A DNA stretch of 40,332 nt, taken from positions 1 to 40,332 of the forward strand of contig LNFL01000146.1 of NCBI GenBank assembly GCA_001464275.1, in the 5' to 3' direction. Numbering within the stretch: the first letter of the stretch is position 1; every line of letters starts with the position of its first letter. Source of the DNA: Actinobacteria bacterium Ga0077560 (GTDB lineage Bacteria; Actinomycetota; Thermoleophilia; Miltoncostaeales; Miltoncostaeaceae). The notes under the pieces are model-generated. The model did not search any database and was not told where the DNA came from. It saw nothing but the letters and a program-made list of their open reading frames with translations. Of this stretch, positions 15,675 to 23,668 are shown in pieces. The translations under genes and the position numbers were made by a program.

Positions 15675-15740
15675 TTGACGGTGCCGATGGTCGAACTGTA
15701 CCTTGCCGAAACGGAACAACAATGTTCCCTTTAGGAACAT
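15675..15740 (+). promoter_or_regulatory. Promoter and TetR operator between tetR and the DUF418 gene
   Basis: A -35-like TTGACG (15675-15680) and a -10-like TACCTT (15699-15704) point towards the DUF418 gene. Just downstream is a perfect palindrome, GGAACA-ACAA-TGTTCC (15713-15728). A third half-site, AGGAACA, lies at 15733-15739, overlapping the ribosome site. A TetR dimer bound here would block transcription or initiation of the membrane protein gene. Confidence 0.65.
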
Positions 15741-15742
15741 GA

Positions 15743-16933
15743 ATGAACACCACCCCGCCCGCACCGTCCGCCGACCGCCACCAGCTCGTTGACGTGCTGC
15801 GCAGCGTGGCGCTGCTGGGGATCCTGGTCGTGAACCTGGAGTTCCTCGCCAGCGCGCCGTTCCTGGGGTGGGAGGGCCGTGACGCCTGGTGGGACCTCGC
15901 GGCGCGCTGGGTGGGCATCACCTTCTTCCAGCTGAAGTCGTACCTCGTGTTCGCGGTGCTCTTCGGCTACGGGCTGGCGATCATGGCCTCCCGGGACCGC
16001 GACGGCCGCCTCGGCGGCCGGTACGCCCGGCGCATGGCCGTGCTGGCGGTCCTGGGGGCGCTCCATGCCGCGTTCTTCTTCGTGGGCGACATCCTGTTCA
16101 CCTACGCGGTGATCGGCTCGCTGCTGTTCGCGGTCCGGCACTGGGCGACCGCGCGGCTGCTGCGGCTCGCGGGCTGGCTGTTCGGGATCGCGACCGCGCT
16201 GGTGGGGCTGGTGTGCCTGGTCATCGCGGCGGGCGGGGCCACCGACGATCCCGGGCAGGCCGCGCGGACCGCCGTCTACGCCGACGGGACCTTCCTGGAG
16301 GTGGCTGCCCAGCGCGTGGAGGACACGCTGATCGCGCTCGTGTTCGGCGGGCTGCTGCAGTGGGCGAGCATCGCGTCGGCCTTCTGCGTCGGCCTGGCCC
16401 TCGGCCGCGGCGACCTGCTCGCACACCCCGCCCGCCATGTCGCCCGCGCCCGGCGGGTCATGCGCTGGGCGCTGCCGGTGGGGTTCGGCGCGTGCGGGGT
16501 GGCCGGCGTGCTCACCCTCGCCGCGGACGCACGCGACGGGTGGCTCCCTGCGGCCGGGCTGATGATCCAGCACCTGGCGGCGCCGGTCGCCGTTGCGGGC
16601 GTCCTGGCGCTGGGCATCGTGATCGCCGGGACCCGGTCGTGGTGGCCGCGGGCGCACGCGGCCACGGCGGCGGGCGGTGCGGCGTCGCTGTCGGTGTACC
16701 TGGGCGAGTCGGTCATCGCGTCGCTGGTCTTCAACGGCTACGGGCTGGGACTCGTGGGCGACGTGGGGCCCGCCCTGGCCCTGCTGTTCGCGCTCGCCAT
16801 CTGGGGTGCGCTGGAGTGGGGGATGCGGGCGTGGCGGGCGCACTTCCGCCAGGGACCGATGGAGTGGCTGCTGCGCAGCGCCACGTACCTGCGGTGGGCG
16901 CCGCTCCGGCGCGCCGCCGCTCAGCGCTCGTAG
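15743..16933 (+). CDS. DUF418 (YeiB-like) multi-pass membrane protein
   Basis: A 396-residue inner-membrane protein of the DUF418 family. The N-terminal block [23 protein letters not shown] is the family entry motif. About nine to ten hydrophobic helices follow, and the C-terminal region contains [17 protein letters not shown] and [17 protein letters not shown], both typical of the family. Function is not established; a transport role has been proposed for relatives. The ATG at 15743 follows AGGA at normal spacing. It is controlled, by inference, by the divergent TetR. Its last 13 bases overlap the convergent ABC exporter gene tail to tail. Confidence 0.9.
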   Translation: MNTTPPAPSADRHQLVDVLRSVALLGILVVNLEFLASAPFLGWEGRDAWWDLAARWVGITFFQLKSYLVFAVLFGYGLAIMASRDRDGRLGGRYARRMAVLAVLGALHAAFFFVGDILFTYAVIGSLLFAVRHWATARLLRLAGWLFGIATALVGLVCLVIAAGGATDDPGQAARTAVYADGTFLEVAAQRVEDTLIALVFGGLLQWASIASAFCVGLALGRGDLLAHPARHVARARRVMRWALPVGFGACGVAGVLTLAADARDGWLPAAGLMIQHLAAPVAVAGVLALGIVIAGTRSWWPRAHAATAAGGAASLSVYLGESVIASLVFNGYGLGLVGDVGPALALLFALAIWGALEWGMRAWRAHFRQGPMEWLLRSATYLRWAPLRRAAAQRS

Positions 16934-18726
16934 GTCTCCAGGGGTCGCTCGAGGTGCTCGCCGGTCTGCACCCGCCACAGCGCCGCGTACAGCCCGCCGC
17001 TCGCCACCAGCTCGTCGTGGGTGCCCTCCTCGGTGATGCGGCCGTGCTCGAGCACGTGGATGCGGTGGGCGCTGCGGACGGTGCTGAGCCGGTGGGCGAT
17101 CACGATCGTGGTGCGTCCCTTCGAGACCGTCTCCATCGAGCGCTGGATGGCGGCCTCGGTTTCGTTGTCCACCGAGCTGGTCGCCTCGTCGAGCACCAGG
17201 ATGGCGGGGTCGCGCAGGATCGCCCGGGCGATCGACAGGCGCTGCCGCTGGCCGCCGGAGAGCCGCTGGCCCCGCTCGCCCACCACCGTGTCGTAGCCCT
17301 CCGGAAGGGCGGCGATGAAGTCGTGGGCCTCGGCCAGCCGGGCGGCGGCCTCGATGTCCTCGCGGGAGGCGTCCACCCGCCCGTAGGCGATGTTCTCGGC
17401 GACGCTGCCGTCGAACAGGAACACGTCCTGGCTCACCAGGCCGATGGCCCCGCGCAGGGAGGTGAACGACAGCTCGCGCACGTCGTGGCCATCCACGGTG
17501 ACCCGACCGGAACGGGTGTCGTAGAACCGCAGCAACAGCTTCACGATGGTGCTCTTGCCGGATCCGGTGAGCCCCACCACCGCGTGCGTCTCGCCGGCGG
17601 GGATGTGCAGGTCAATGCCGTGCAGCACCGGCACGTCGTCGGAGTAGGCGAACTCCACGGCCTCGAACGCCACCTCGCCGCGCACCGGGGCCGGCAGGTC
17701 CACCGCGCCCGGGGTGATGGTGGGCCGCACGTCCAGCAGGTCGAGGATGCGCCGGGTGGAGGCCATGCCCCGCTGGTAGAGGTCCAGGGTCTCGCCCAGC
17801 CGGGTGAGCGGCCACAGCAGGCGCTGGGTCATGAACACCAGCACCGAGAACAGGCCCACCTCGAGTGACCCGTTCAGCGTCGCCCAGCCGCCGACGAATC
17901 CGGCCAGGATGGCCATGCGGATGAGCGGCACGAACGCCGAGCTGAGCCGGATGGCGCCGCCGTTGGCGACCCGGTAGGCGTCGGACTCGACGGCGATGCG
18001 CCGCGACTCGCGGTCTTCGGCGGTGAAGGCCTTGATGGTGGCCACGCCGCCCAGGTTGTTGGCGAGCATGCCGTTGAGCAGGCCCACCTGATCGCGCACC
18101 CCGGCGTACTTGGGCTGCAGGCGCCGCTGGTAGCGCAGCGACCCCCAGATGATGATCGGGATCGGCAGGAACGCCACCAGCGCCAGCAGCGGCGAGGCCA
18201 GCACGAACACCAGGCCCACCAGGACGACGTTCAGGAACGTGGCGATGATGGTGTTGGCGCCGACGTCCAGGAACCGCTCCAGCTGGTTCACGTCGTCGTT
18301 GATCACCGACATGAGCCCGCCGGTGGATTGATCCTCGAAGTAGGCGAGCTCCAGCTTCTGCACGTGGCCGTAGGTGTCCATGCGCAGCTCGTGCTCGACC
18401 GTCTGGGCAAGGTTCCGCCAGGCCATCGCGGCGGCCCACTCGGTGAGCGACTCCAGCATCCACACGACGGCGTTCACGATGGCCAGCAGCACCAGCTGCC
18501 GCCACTGGTCGTCGACGCCGGTGAGGGACGCGACGAAGCTGTCCTGGTCGCGCACCACCACGTCCACGGCCGCGCCGATGAGCAGCTCCGGCACCACGTC
18601 GAACACCTTGTTCAGGCTCGACATCACCGTCGCGTAGATCACGCGGGGGCGGTGGTGGCCCGCCCGGCGCCAGAGGCGCAGCAGGGGGTGGACGTCGTTC
18701 ACGGGGAGCGCGGCGGTCTCGGGCAT
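16921..18726 (-). CDS. ABC exporter, fused membrane and ATPase domains
   Basis: A 601-residue half-transporter of the MsbA/MDR exporter type. The N-terminal 340 residues are the six-helix membrane domain, with an exporter-style [29 protein letters not shown] coupling region. The ATPase domain has Walker [10 protein letters not shown] near 385-393, Q-loop VSQDVFLF, signature LSGGQRQR near 484-492, Walker [13 protein letters not shown] and switch histidine in IAHRLS. All catalytic motifs are intact, and it should act as a homodimer. The substrate (lipid, drug or glycan) is unknown. The start is ATG at 18726. The convergent overlap with DUF418 is 13 bases. Confidence 0.93.
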   Translation of the reverse strand: MPETAALPVNDVHPLLRLWRRAGHHRPRVIYATVMSSLNKVFDVVPELLIGAAVDVVVRDQDSFVASLTGVDDQWRQLVLLAIVNAVVWMLESLTEWAAAMAWRNLAQTVEHELRMDTYGHVQKLELAYFEDQSTGGLMSVINDDVNQLERFLDVGANTIIATFLNVVLVGLVFVLASPLLALVAFLPIPIIIWGSLRYQRRLQPKYAGVRDQVGLLNGMLANNLGGVATIKAFTAEDRESRRIAVESDAYRVANGGAIRLSSAFVPLIRMAILAGFVGGWATLNGSLEVGLFSVLVFMTQRLLWPLTRLGETLDLYQRGMASTRRILDLLDVRPTITPGAVDLPAPVRGEVAFEAVEFAYSDDVPVLHGIDLHIPAGETHAVVGLTGSGKSTIVKLLLRFYDTRSGRVTVDGHDVRELSFTSLRGAIGLVSQDVFLFDGSVAENIAYGRVDASREDIEAAARLAEAHDFIAALPEGYDTVVGERGQRLSGGQRQRLSIARAILRDPAILVLDEATSSVDNETEAAIQRSMETVSKGRTTIVIAHRLSTVRSAHRIHVLEHGRITEEGTHDELVASGGLYAALWRVQTGEHLERPLETYER

Positions 18727-18767
18727 CGCGGGAGTGTAGTGCCGCCCTCCGCCCCCGGGACCGGTGC

Positions 18768-19940
18768 CTACGGGACGGCGGCGGTGAACTCGTCGGCGCC
18801 GATGTCGGCGCGCGCGCCGGCCGGGCGGCGTGTTCCGTCCAGGTCGTCGGCGACCAGGCCGGGGGCGATGCGGTCGATCGCTCTCCGAGCGGTGGCGCGA
18901 AGGTGCAGGTCGCCCCGTGCCGCCGAGACGAAGAGCCCCGCCTCGCGCGGGCTGCGCAGCACCAGGTTGCCGCCCACCCGCGCCCGGGTGCCGTCGCGCA
19001 GGTTCAGCGGCCGGTCGAGGATGTTGCCGCGGTAGACCAGGCCGCGCGCGTACCGCCGCACGTCCGGCGTGTACCCGTTGCCCCAGAGGGTGTTGTGCAG
19101 CACGCGCCCGTTGACGGTGTCGATCACCGAGATGCCGGCATCCGCGGAGCGCGTGACCACGTTGTTGCGCACCACGCCACCGACGTGCTCGTGCGCCTGC
19201 CGACCCCAGGCCGGGGTGCCGAACCCGCCGTAGTTGATGCCGTTGAGCCCGGAGTTGATCACCACGTTGCGCTCGATGACCGTGCCCACCGAGCCGCTCT
19301 TGAACTGGATGCCGGTTCCGGCAAGCGTGGCACCGCGGATGTTGGTGACGCGGTTGGCCCGCACCACCCACCGCAGGCACGAGTTGCAGTCCACGCCCTG
19401 GAAGTTGTTCCCGCGGAAGCGACGCACCTGGGTGATGACGTTGCCCTCCACCAGCACGTCGGCCACGCACCCCGGGTCGCAGGTCCCGCCGCCCTTGATC
19501 GCGCTGAACTGGGACTCGAGGTCGCCCGATCGGGTGTTGTCCCAGATCCGGTTGCCCTCGATGCGGACGTGGCGCGCGGGCGCGTCCACCTTGATCCCGT
19601 GGTAGGCCCCGCCGGTGATGTGCAGCCCGCGCACGGTCACGTGCCGGGCGCCGGGGATGTAGACGGGCTCCTCGTTCCCGTTGCCGTCGAGCACCACGCT
19701 TCCGGGATCCCCCTGGGGCCGAAGCACGACGGGCGCCGTGGCGGTCCCGGACTGCCCCGGCCCGATCGTGAGCCTCCGGGTGAGCACGTAGCGCCCGGGC
19801 GCGATGGCGATCTCGGTCCCCGGTCCGGCGGCGGCCACGGCGGCCTGCAGCTGCGCCTCGGTCCGCACGTTCACGGTGGCACCTGCCGCCGGGACGGCGG
19901 CGAGGGCAAGGACGAACAGGAGGAGGGTCGCCCGGTACAC
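18768..19940 (-). CDS. Secreted right-handed parallel beta-helix protein
   Basis: A 390-residue protein with a Sec signal peptide ([20 protein letters not shown]). A long run of Asn-rich coils follows, such as [52 protein letters not shown] and [17 protein letters not shown], as in pectate lyase-like or parallel beta-helix repeat proteins. The C-terminus ends [20 protein letters not shown], which is frequent in such exported proteins. Four cysteines lie in the middle (CDPGC, CNSC). It may bind or cleave polysaccharide, but I cannot assign catalytic residues. The GTG start lies inside a perfect 13-bp inverted repeat. It is not clearly linked to neighbours. Confidence 0.85.
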   Translation of the reverse strand: MYRATLLLFVLALAAVPAAGATVNVRTEAQLQAAVAAAGPGTEIAIAPGRYVLTRRLTIGPGQSGTATAPVVLRPQGDPGSVVLDGNGNEEPVYIPGARHVTVRGLHITGGAYHGIKVDAPARHVRIEGNRIWDNTRSGDLESQFSAIKGGGTCDPGCVADVLVEGNVITQVRRFRGNNFQGVDCNSCLRWVVRANRVTNIRGATLAGTGIQFKSGSVGTVIERNVVINSGLNGINYGGFGTPAWGRQAHEHVGGVVRNNVVTRSADAGISVIDTVNGRVLHNTLWGNGYTPDVRRYARGLVYRGNILDRPLNLRDGTRARVGGNLVLRSPREAGLFVSAARGDLHLRATARRAIDRIAPGLVADDLDGTRRPAGARADIGADEFTAAVP

Positions 19941-19952
19941 CGGGCGACCCTC
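19923..19952. repeat. Perfect hairpin spanning the start codon of the beta-helix gene
   Basis: Two 13-bp arms (19923-19935 and 19940-19952) are perfectly complementary with a 4-base loop. In the minus-strand mRNA the GTG start codon and its surroundings would be locked in a GC-rich stem. This would hinder initiation, act as a regulatory structure, or mean that the real start differs. Confidence 0.6.
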
Positions 19953-19992
19953 TCACGCATACAGCCGATGCGCTCGAGATCCGGGCTTTGCG

Positions 19993-20040
19993 GTGATCCA
20001 TTGTTGGAGTGATCCGTTGTTGAAGTGATCCGGGCTTTTC
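19993..20040 (+). repeat. Tandem 16-bp repeats, left array
   Basis: Three adjacent 16-base units, at 19993, 20009 and 20025, each start with GTGATCC (GTGATCCATTGTTGGA, GTGATCCGTTGTTGAA, GTGATCCGGGCTTTTC). A degenerate fourth unit precedes them. The constant 16-base period and conserved GTGATCC core with a variable second half are unlike coding sequence. Confidence 0.75.
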
Positions 20041-20057
20041 CGCTGGCGTAGTTGTTT

Positions 20058-20078
20058 CGGCGCCCCGCAGGGGCGCCG
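20058..20078 (+). terminator. GC hairpin with T-rich tail (left copy)
   Basis: Nine-bp arms CGGCGCCCC and GGGGCGCCG enclose a 3-base loop. They are followed on the plus strand by TCTGCTTTTCGTTTGT. It is a plausible intrinsic terminator reading into the core of the element, but no plus-strand gene precedes it. Confidence 0.5.
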
Positions 20079-20598
20079 TCTGCTTTTCGTTTGTGGTCGT
20101 AGACGGTGCTTTTCATCGCCTGGTCGACTCGCGCAAACGCTGCCCATGTGTGCGTCTGGGGACGCCTTGCGGCTGCGCTGCCACTGAGCAGAGCTCCCCA
20201 TCCATGGGTCGCCCTCATTTGGTCCTCGCCATCCACAAGGGCTGCCGTGCCATCCCGGACAGTGGTGCACCGCAGCCATGAGTTGCCGCGCCGGGACGGC
20301 GCGGGTCCAACCCCTGGCGCGCTATCCGGGTAGCTCGCGGCAATTCGACAATCAGTGCGCTCGAGGACGCTGATCCCAGACGGCCGCAGAGCACCGAATC
20401 CGGTGGACGACTGCCAAAAGCAATCGGCTCATGGATGAGCCGAGCACACTGGTTGCAGGCAGCCGAAAGGCGTGGTTCCTGGGGCCAACGTCGCCGAACG
20501 CCTCTCAGCGCCAAACCTCGCGCGAGGCTGGGCGGCCATAAGAAGTCCGATCACGACCACAAGTCAGAAGCAAACGGCCGAAGGAACTACTGCACCTC

Positions 20599-20662
20599 GC
20601 AAAGCCCGGATCACTCCAACAACGGATCACGAGAAGCCCGAATCACTGCAAGCGCGGATCAC
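20599..20662 (-). repeat. Tandem 16-bp repeats, right array
   Basis: Four adjacent 16-base units ending at 20614, 20630, 20646 and 20662, read on the minus strand as GTGATCCGCGCTTGCA, GTGATTCGGGCTTCTC, GTGATCCGTTGTTGGA and GTGATCCGGGCTTTGC. A fifth, isolated unit lies at 20723-20738. They are inverted relative to the left array. Confidence 0.75.
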
Positions 20663-20682
20663 TCCGACAAACGAAAAGCGAA

Positions 20683-20704
20683 CGGCGCCCCTGCAGGGGC
20701 GCCG
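20683..20704 (-). terminator. GC palindrome with T-rich tail, likely terminator of the phosphodiesterase gene
   Basis: A perfect 22-bp palindrome is centred on CTGCAG. It is followed on the minus strand by TTCGCTTTTCGTTTGT. It lies about 45 bases beyond the stop of the phosphodiesterase gene, in the right place and orientation to terminate it. It is also part of the repeat unit. Confidence 0.6.
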
Positions 20705-20748
20705 AAGGAACTGCTGCACCTCGCAAAGCCCGGATCACTCCAACATTC

Positions 20749-21846
20749 TTAGGCGACCGCCCAACGCAGCGGCACCAGCATCTCGTCCGGGGTCAGCGAG
20801 CCGTGCCGGCTCAGGAGCACCTTTCCCTGGTGGCCGGGGTCGGTGAGGGCGACCTGCCCGCGCGCCACCAGGGCCACCTCCCCGAGCCGGGCACGGGCGG
20901 CCGGGATCACCTCCGGCCCCAGCCAGCCCTCGTCCAGCACCCGCTCCACCGGCACCACCCAGGCGTGGTCGTCGTGCGCGGCCTCGGCGGCCTCCAGCAC
21001 GGCGGCCGCACGATCGGCCGGGCAGTGCAGCCACGCGAAGCGCGCCTCGCCGCTCAGCGACGTGCACAGGTCCCGCACGCCCTGGGCGATCTCGACCTCG
21101 TTGCCGGCGGTGACCACGTGGCCGTGGTCGGCGCTCACCACGACGGCCGTCCCGGTGGGCGCGGCGTCCAGGATCGCCGCCACCAGACGGTCCACGAACG
21201 CCAGCTCCGCGTCGTAGAGGCTGCCCAGGGCGTGGGCGTGGGCCACCTGGTCGATGCCGTCCCAGTAGGCGTAGACGAACGGCTCCCCCGCTCGGAGCGC
21301 CTCGGCCACCAGCACGGGCAGTCCGGACGGCGCGGCGTACCCGGTGAAGCGCGTGCCGCGCAGCTGGGCGCGGGTGAAGCCGCTGCCGGTGAACATGAGC
21401 TTGTTCACCACCACGGGCGACCCGCCCAGGAACGGCTCCACGGTCTGGGTGGTCTCCGGGACGACGGTCTCGCGGGCGTCGGCGCCGTCCAGTGTCCAGC
21501 GGATGGGGTTCAGGATCCCGCCGCCGGGCTGGTGCATCCGGTAGCCCACCAGGCCGTGCCGGCCCGGCGGGGAGGCGGTGACGATCCCCGTGAGCGCCGC
21601 GGCGGTGGTGGACGGGGCCACGGTGGTGAGCACGGTGCCGCCCATGCGCGTGAGGGCGGGGGCGAGATGCTCCCGCGCCGCGCGCTGGCGCTCGCCCAGG
21701 CCGTCGATCACCAGGAGCACCGTCCGCGGTGCGTTCAGGACCTCCTGCGGCAGCAGGTCCGTGACCGGGCCGCGGCGCTCCAGGAGGGCCGGCACGATGT
21801 TGGTGACCGACGCGCCGTCGTAGGCGGGCAGCAGGGGAGCGTCCAT
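20749..21846 (-). CDS. Alkaline phosphatase-superfamily phosphodiesterase
   Basis: A 365-residue protein of the type I phosphodiesterase/nucleotide pyrophosphatase branch. LLVIDGLGERQR near residues 43-54 carries the first metal-binding Asp. The nucleophile region is VAPSTTAAALTGI with Thr/Ser near 78-82, and the later metal sites are YWDGIDQVAHAHA (Asp, His) and VVSADHGHVV (Asp, His). The substrate, a phosphodiester or phosphomonoester, is unknown. No signal peptide is evident, so it is probably cytoplasmic. The ATG at 21846 gives the usual start. The stop codon abuts the repeat element. Confidence 0.88.
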   Translation of the reverse strand: MDAPLLPAYDGASVTNIVPALLERRGPVTDLLPQEVLNAPRTVLLVIDGLGERQRAAREHLAPALTRMGGTVLTTVAPSTTAAALTGIVTASPPGRHGLVGYRMHQPGGGILNPIRWTLDGADARETVVPETTQTVEPFLGGSPVVVNKLMFTGSGFTRAQLRGTRFTGYAAPSGLPVLVAEALRAGEPFVYAYWDGIDQVAHAHALGSLYDAELAFVDRLVAAILDAAPTGTAVVVSADHGHVVTAGNEVEIAQGVRDLCTSLSGEARFAWLHCPADRAAAVLEAAEAAHDDHAWVVPVERVLDEGWLGPEVIPAARARLGEVALVARGQVALTDPGHQGKVLLSRHGSLTPDEMLVPLRWAVA

Positions 21847-21875
21847 TGCGGGCAGCCTAGGGCCGCCCCCGGCCG

Positions 21876-22328
21876 CTACGGCGTGGCGGGACGCAGCTCC
21901 AGGTAGCCGGGGCCGCGCCGGATCACGAACGGGCCGACGCGCGTCTGGGTGGGCGCCTCGCCCACGGGACCGGGCCGCACGCGGGCGGTGAGCTCGCGGA
22001 TGCGGGCGACGGCGGCGTCCACCCGCGCGATGCCGTTGTTGGTGCGCACCGCCAGGTCCGAGACCGGGGTGACGCGCTCCACCACCTCGTCGCCGCCCGC
22101 GACCTGCAGGTACAGGCTCCCGAGGCCGCCGACGGCGCTCAGCACCGCGCAGGCCACCAGCAGCCACATCCGCCAGCGGGGCGCAACCTCCCGGACGCGC
22201 ACGACCTCCGGCGGGCTCGCGGCGGTGGGCCGCAGCGGCGGCAGGCCGCCGGAGGGTTCGGCCGTGGCGCGCGGGCCGAGGGGCGGCAGGCCGGAGACCG
22301 GCGGGGCGCTGTCGACCGGAGCGGGCAT
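21876..22328 (-). CDS. Single-pass membrane protein of unknown function
   Basis: A 150-residue protein that I do not recognise. The first 48 residues are Pro-rich, with a repeated SGLPPLGPRA / GGLPPLRPTA element. One membrane helix, MWLLVACAVLSAVGGLGSLYL (about 54-74), follows. The outside part has a coiled helical stretch (NNGIARVDAAVARIRELTARV) and ends in a short beta-like segment (TRVGPFVIRRGPGYLELRP). By charge the N-terminus is cytoplasmic. It lies 51 bases after cheW, behind a hairpin, and before the phosphodiesterase gene. No role is claimed. Confidence 0.7.
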   Translation of the reverse strand: MPAPVDSAPPVSGLPPLGPRATAEPSGGLPPLRPTAASPPEVVRVREVAPRWRMWLLVACAVLSAVGGLGSLYLQVAGGDEVVERVTPVSDLAVRTNNGIARVDAAVARIRELTARVRPGPVGEAPTQTRVGPFVIRRGPGYLELRPATP

Positions 22329-22353
22329 CGCACCGATCCTGACAGCGCCCCCA

Positions 22354-22377
22354 CGGACGCGGTTACGAACCCGTCCG
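22354..22377 (-). terminator. Hairpin after cheW
   Basis: CGGACG (22354-22359) pairs with CGTCCG (22372-22377), and GGTT pairs with AACC inside, leaving one bulged base and a 3-base loop. It starts two bases beyond the cheW stop. There is no T-tract, so this is a weak to moderate terminator call. Confidence 0.45.
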
Positions 22378-22379
22378 GA

Positions 22380-22820
22380 TCAATACGCCGAATCCAGCAG
22401 GCGGTCCAGGTCGAGCAGCACGACGAGCCGCTGGTCGAGCACCAGGACACCGTTCACGTGCTCGCCGCAGCCCACGCCGGTCGGCGCGGGACGCACCTCG
22501 CCCTCTCCGGCCTGCAGCACCTCCGACACGCCGTCGACGGTGAGGCCCACCGGCTCACGGCCGGGCAGGTCGATCACCACGATGTCCTGCTGGGCGCCCG
22601 CCGCGCCCGCGGACCCCAGCCGCTCGCGCAGGTCGATCACCATCACGACCTCGCCGCGCAGGTCCACCGCGCCCTGCACGTGCGGCGGCTGGCCCGGGAG
22701 CGGCCGCGGTTCGCGCCAGCGCACGATCTCCCGCACCGAGTTGATCGGTACGGCGTACTCCTCGCGGTCCAGCAGGAGCACGACGTGCTGGGTGGTCTCG
22801 GCCTGGGTGAGTGTGGCCAA
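22380..22820 (-). CDS. cheW: CheW-like chemotaxis coupling protein
   Basis: A 146-residue single CheW domain. CheW bridges chemoreceptors and the CheA kinase at the membrane. Family features are QHVVLLLDREEYAVPINSVREIVR at the start, PHVQGAVDLRGEVVMVIDLRERLG in the middle, VIDLPGREPVGLTVDGVSEVLQ, and a final VLVLDQRLVVLLDLDRLL. The TTG at 22820 is chosen because GGAGG lies six bases before it. An upstream ATG would add a non-family extension. No other chemotaxis genes adjoin it. The upstream gap (22821-22921) has an 8-bp GC inverted repeat and a lone GCCGAT box, with no matching -35. Confidence 0.88.
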   Translation of the reverse strand: MATLTQAETTQHVVLLLDREEYAVPINSVREIVRWREPRPLPGQPPHVQGAVDLRGEVVMVIDLRERLGSAGAAGAQQDIVVIDLPGREPVGLTVDGVSEVLQAGEGEVRPAPTGVGCGEHVNGVLVLDQRLVVLLDLDRLLDSAY

Positions 22821-22921
22821 TGGGGGCCTCCGTGCATGCGATGGGGATGGGTCCATCACATGCATCGGCGGGGCGCCGCCGAGGCGACACCCCGCCGTGG
22901 AGGATCAGCCCATGTCCGCGC

Positions 22922-23668
22922 TCAGGCGACCGGGAAGACCGTGTGGCACCACGGCTGGTGCAGGGTGCCCCGGAACAGCAGCCGCTCGCCGTCGGCGGCG
23001 GGCACGGTGTAGCTGATGATCTGGTCGTCGTCGTCCGGCCGGGGCAGGTCGATCGGGATCCGGAAGGGCGTGATGCGCGGCCGCCCGAACCCGGCGCGGC
23101 TCGCCGCGGCCTCCACGCCGGCGTAGGAGCGGAAGTGGAGCGTGAGGCCCTCGGGATGGGTCTCGGACGCCTCGGTGATCGTGAGTTCCTGCCCGAACGG
23201 GTGGAAGAGGTCGAACACCAGCAGCGCGCCGCCGGGACGAAGCGCCCGCGCGACGCTGGACAGGGCGCGGGCGAACTGGTCGGGCGTGAACAGGTAGAGG
23301 ACCGCGTTCATCACGATCAGGTCCCAGGCCGCCGTCCGGCCGATCGCGAGGGCGTCGATCTCGGCGAAGTCGATGCCCGTCAGACCCGGGTCGCTGCGGC
23401 ACTCCTCGAGGTGCCCGGCGATGAGGTCGCCACCGGTGAGCCGCAGGTCCGGACGGGCGCCGCGCACGTGGCGCAGCAGGTTGCCGGTGGAGCAGCCCAG
23501 GTCGAGCACCTCAGCCCCGGGGCGGTCCCGGGTCTCCCGGTCGATCATCTCCACCAGCACGCGGTCGCTCTCGCGCGGCCGCTCCGCATACCGGCGCTGG
23601 TACTCCCGGTACCCCTCGGTGAAGGTGGTGTCGGCGACGTAGTCCAGATAGGCGGCACGTTCGGTCAT
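22922..23668 (-). CDS. Class I SAM-dependent methyltransferase
   Basis: A 248-residue methyltransferase. The SAM-binding loop is VLDLGCSTGNLLRHV (about 54-68), followed by an acidic strand end in LTGGDLIAG and IDFAEIDALAI. The post-motif DLIVMNAVLYLF and the LRPGGALLVFDLFHPFG region complete the fold. The substrate is not evident; O-methylation of a sugar or small molecule is typical. The ATG overlaps the sulfotransferase stop (ATGA), so it is the third gene of an operon headed by another methyltransferase under a sigma-28-like promoter. This ties it to flagellar gene timing. Confidence 0.88.
   Translation of the reverse strand: MTERAAYLDYVADTTFTEGYREYQRRYAERPRESDRVLVEMIDRETRDRPGAEVLDLGCSTGNLLRHVRGARPDLRLTGGDLIAGHLEECRSDPGLTGIDFAEIDALAIGRTAAWDLIVMNAVLYLFTPDQFARALSSVARALRPGGALLVFDLFHPFGQELTITEASETHPEGLTLHFRSYAGVEAAASRAGFGRPRITPFRIPIDLPRPDDDDQIISYTVPAADGERLLFRGTLHQPWCHTVFPVA

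Larger units (their letters stand above)
19975..20748. mobile_element. Repeat-bordered noncoding element (MITE-like), about 0.77 kb
   Basis: An 800-base stretch with no credible gene. Three related copies of a unit of about 90 bases are present: one forward (19993-20106) and two inverted (20547-20630 and 20663-20748). They frame a unique core of about 440 bases (20107-20546) that looks less GC-rich than the genes. Each unit is built from 16-bp GTGATCC repeats, a GAGGTGCAG/TAGTT segment, usually a GC hairpin, and a T-rich tail (GCTTTTCGTTTGT). The arrangement forms long imperfect terminal inverted repeats without a transposase, as in a non-autonomous element. No target-site duplication was identified. 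An alternative is a paired transcription-terminator island. Confidence 0.5.

Noticed and set aside
20107..20546. Small open frames in the core of the repeat element.
   Set aside because: They lack ribosome sites, overlap one another on both strands, and show no recognisable domain or composition of coding sequence.
19975..20748. A CRISPR array.
   Set aside because: The 16-bp units are directly adjacent without spacers, occur in both orientations, and no cas genes are present.
22821..22921. A GCCGATGC box upstream of cheW as a seventh sigma-28-like promoter.
   Set aside because: No TCAA/TAA-like -35 lies 14-17 bases before it, and the box overlaps a GC-rich inverted repeat that looks more like a terminator.
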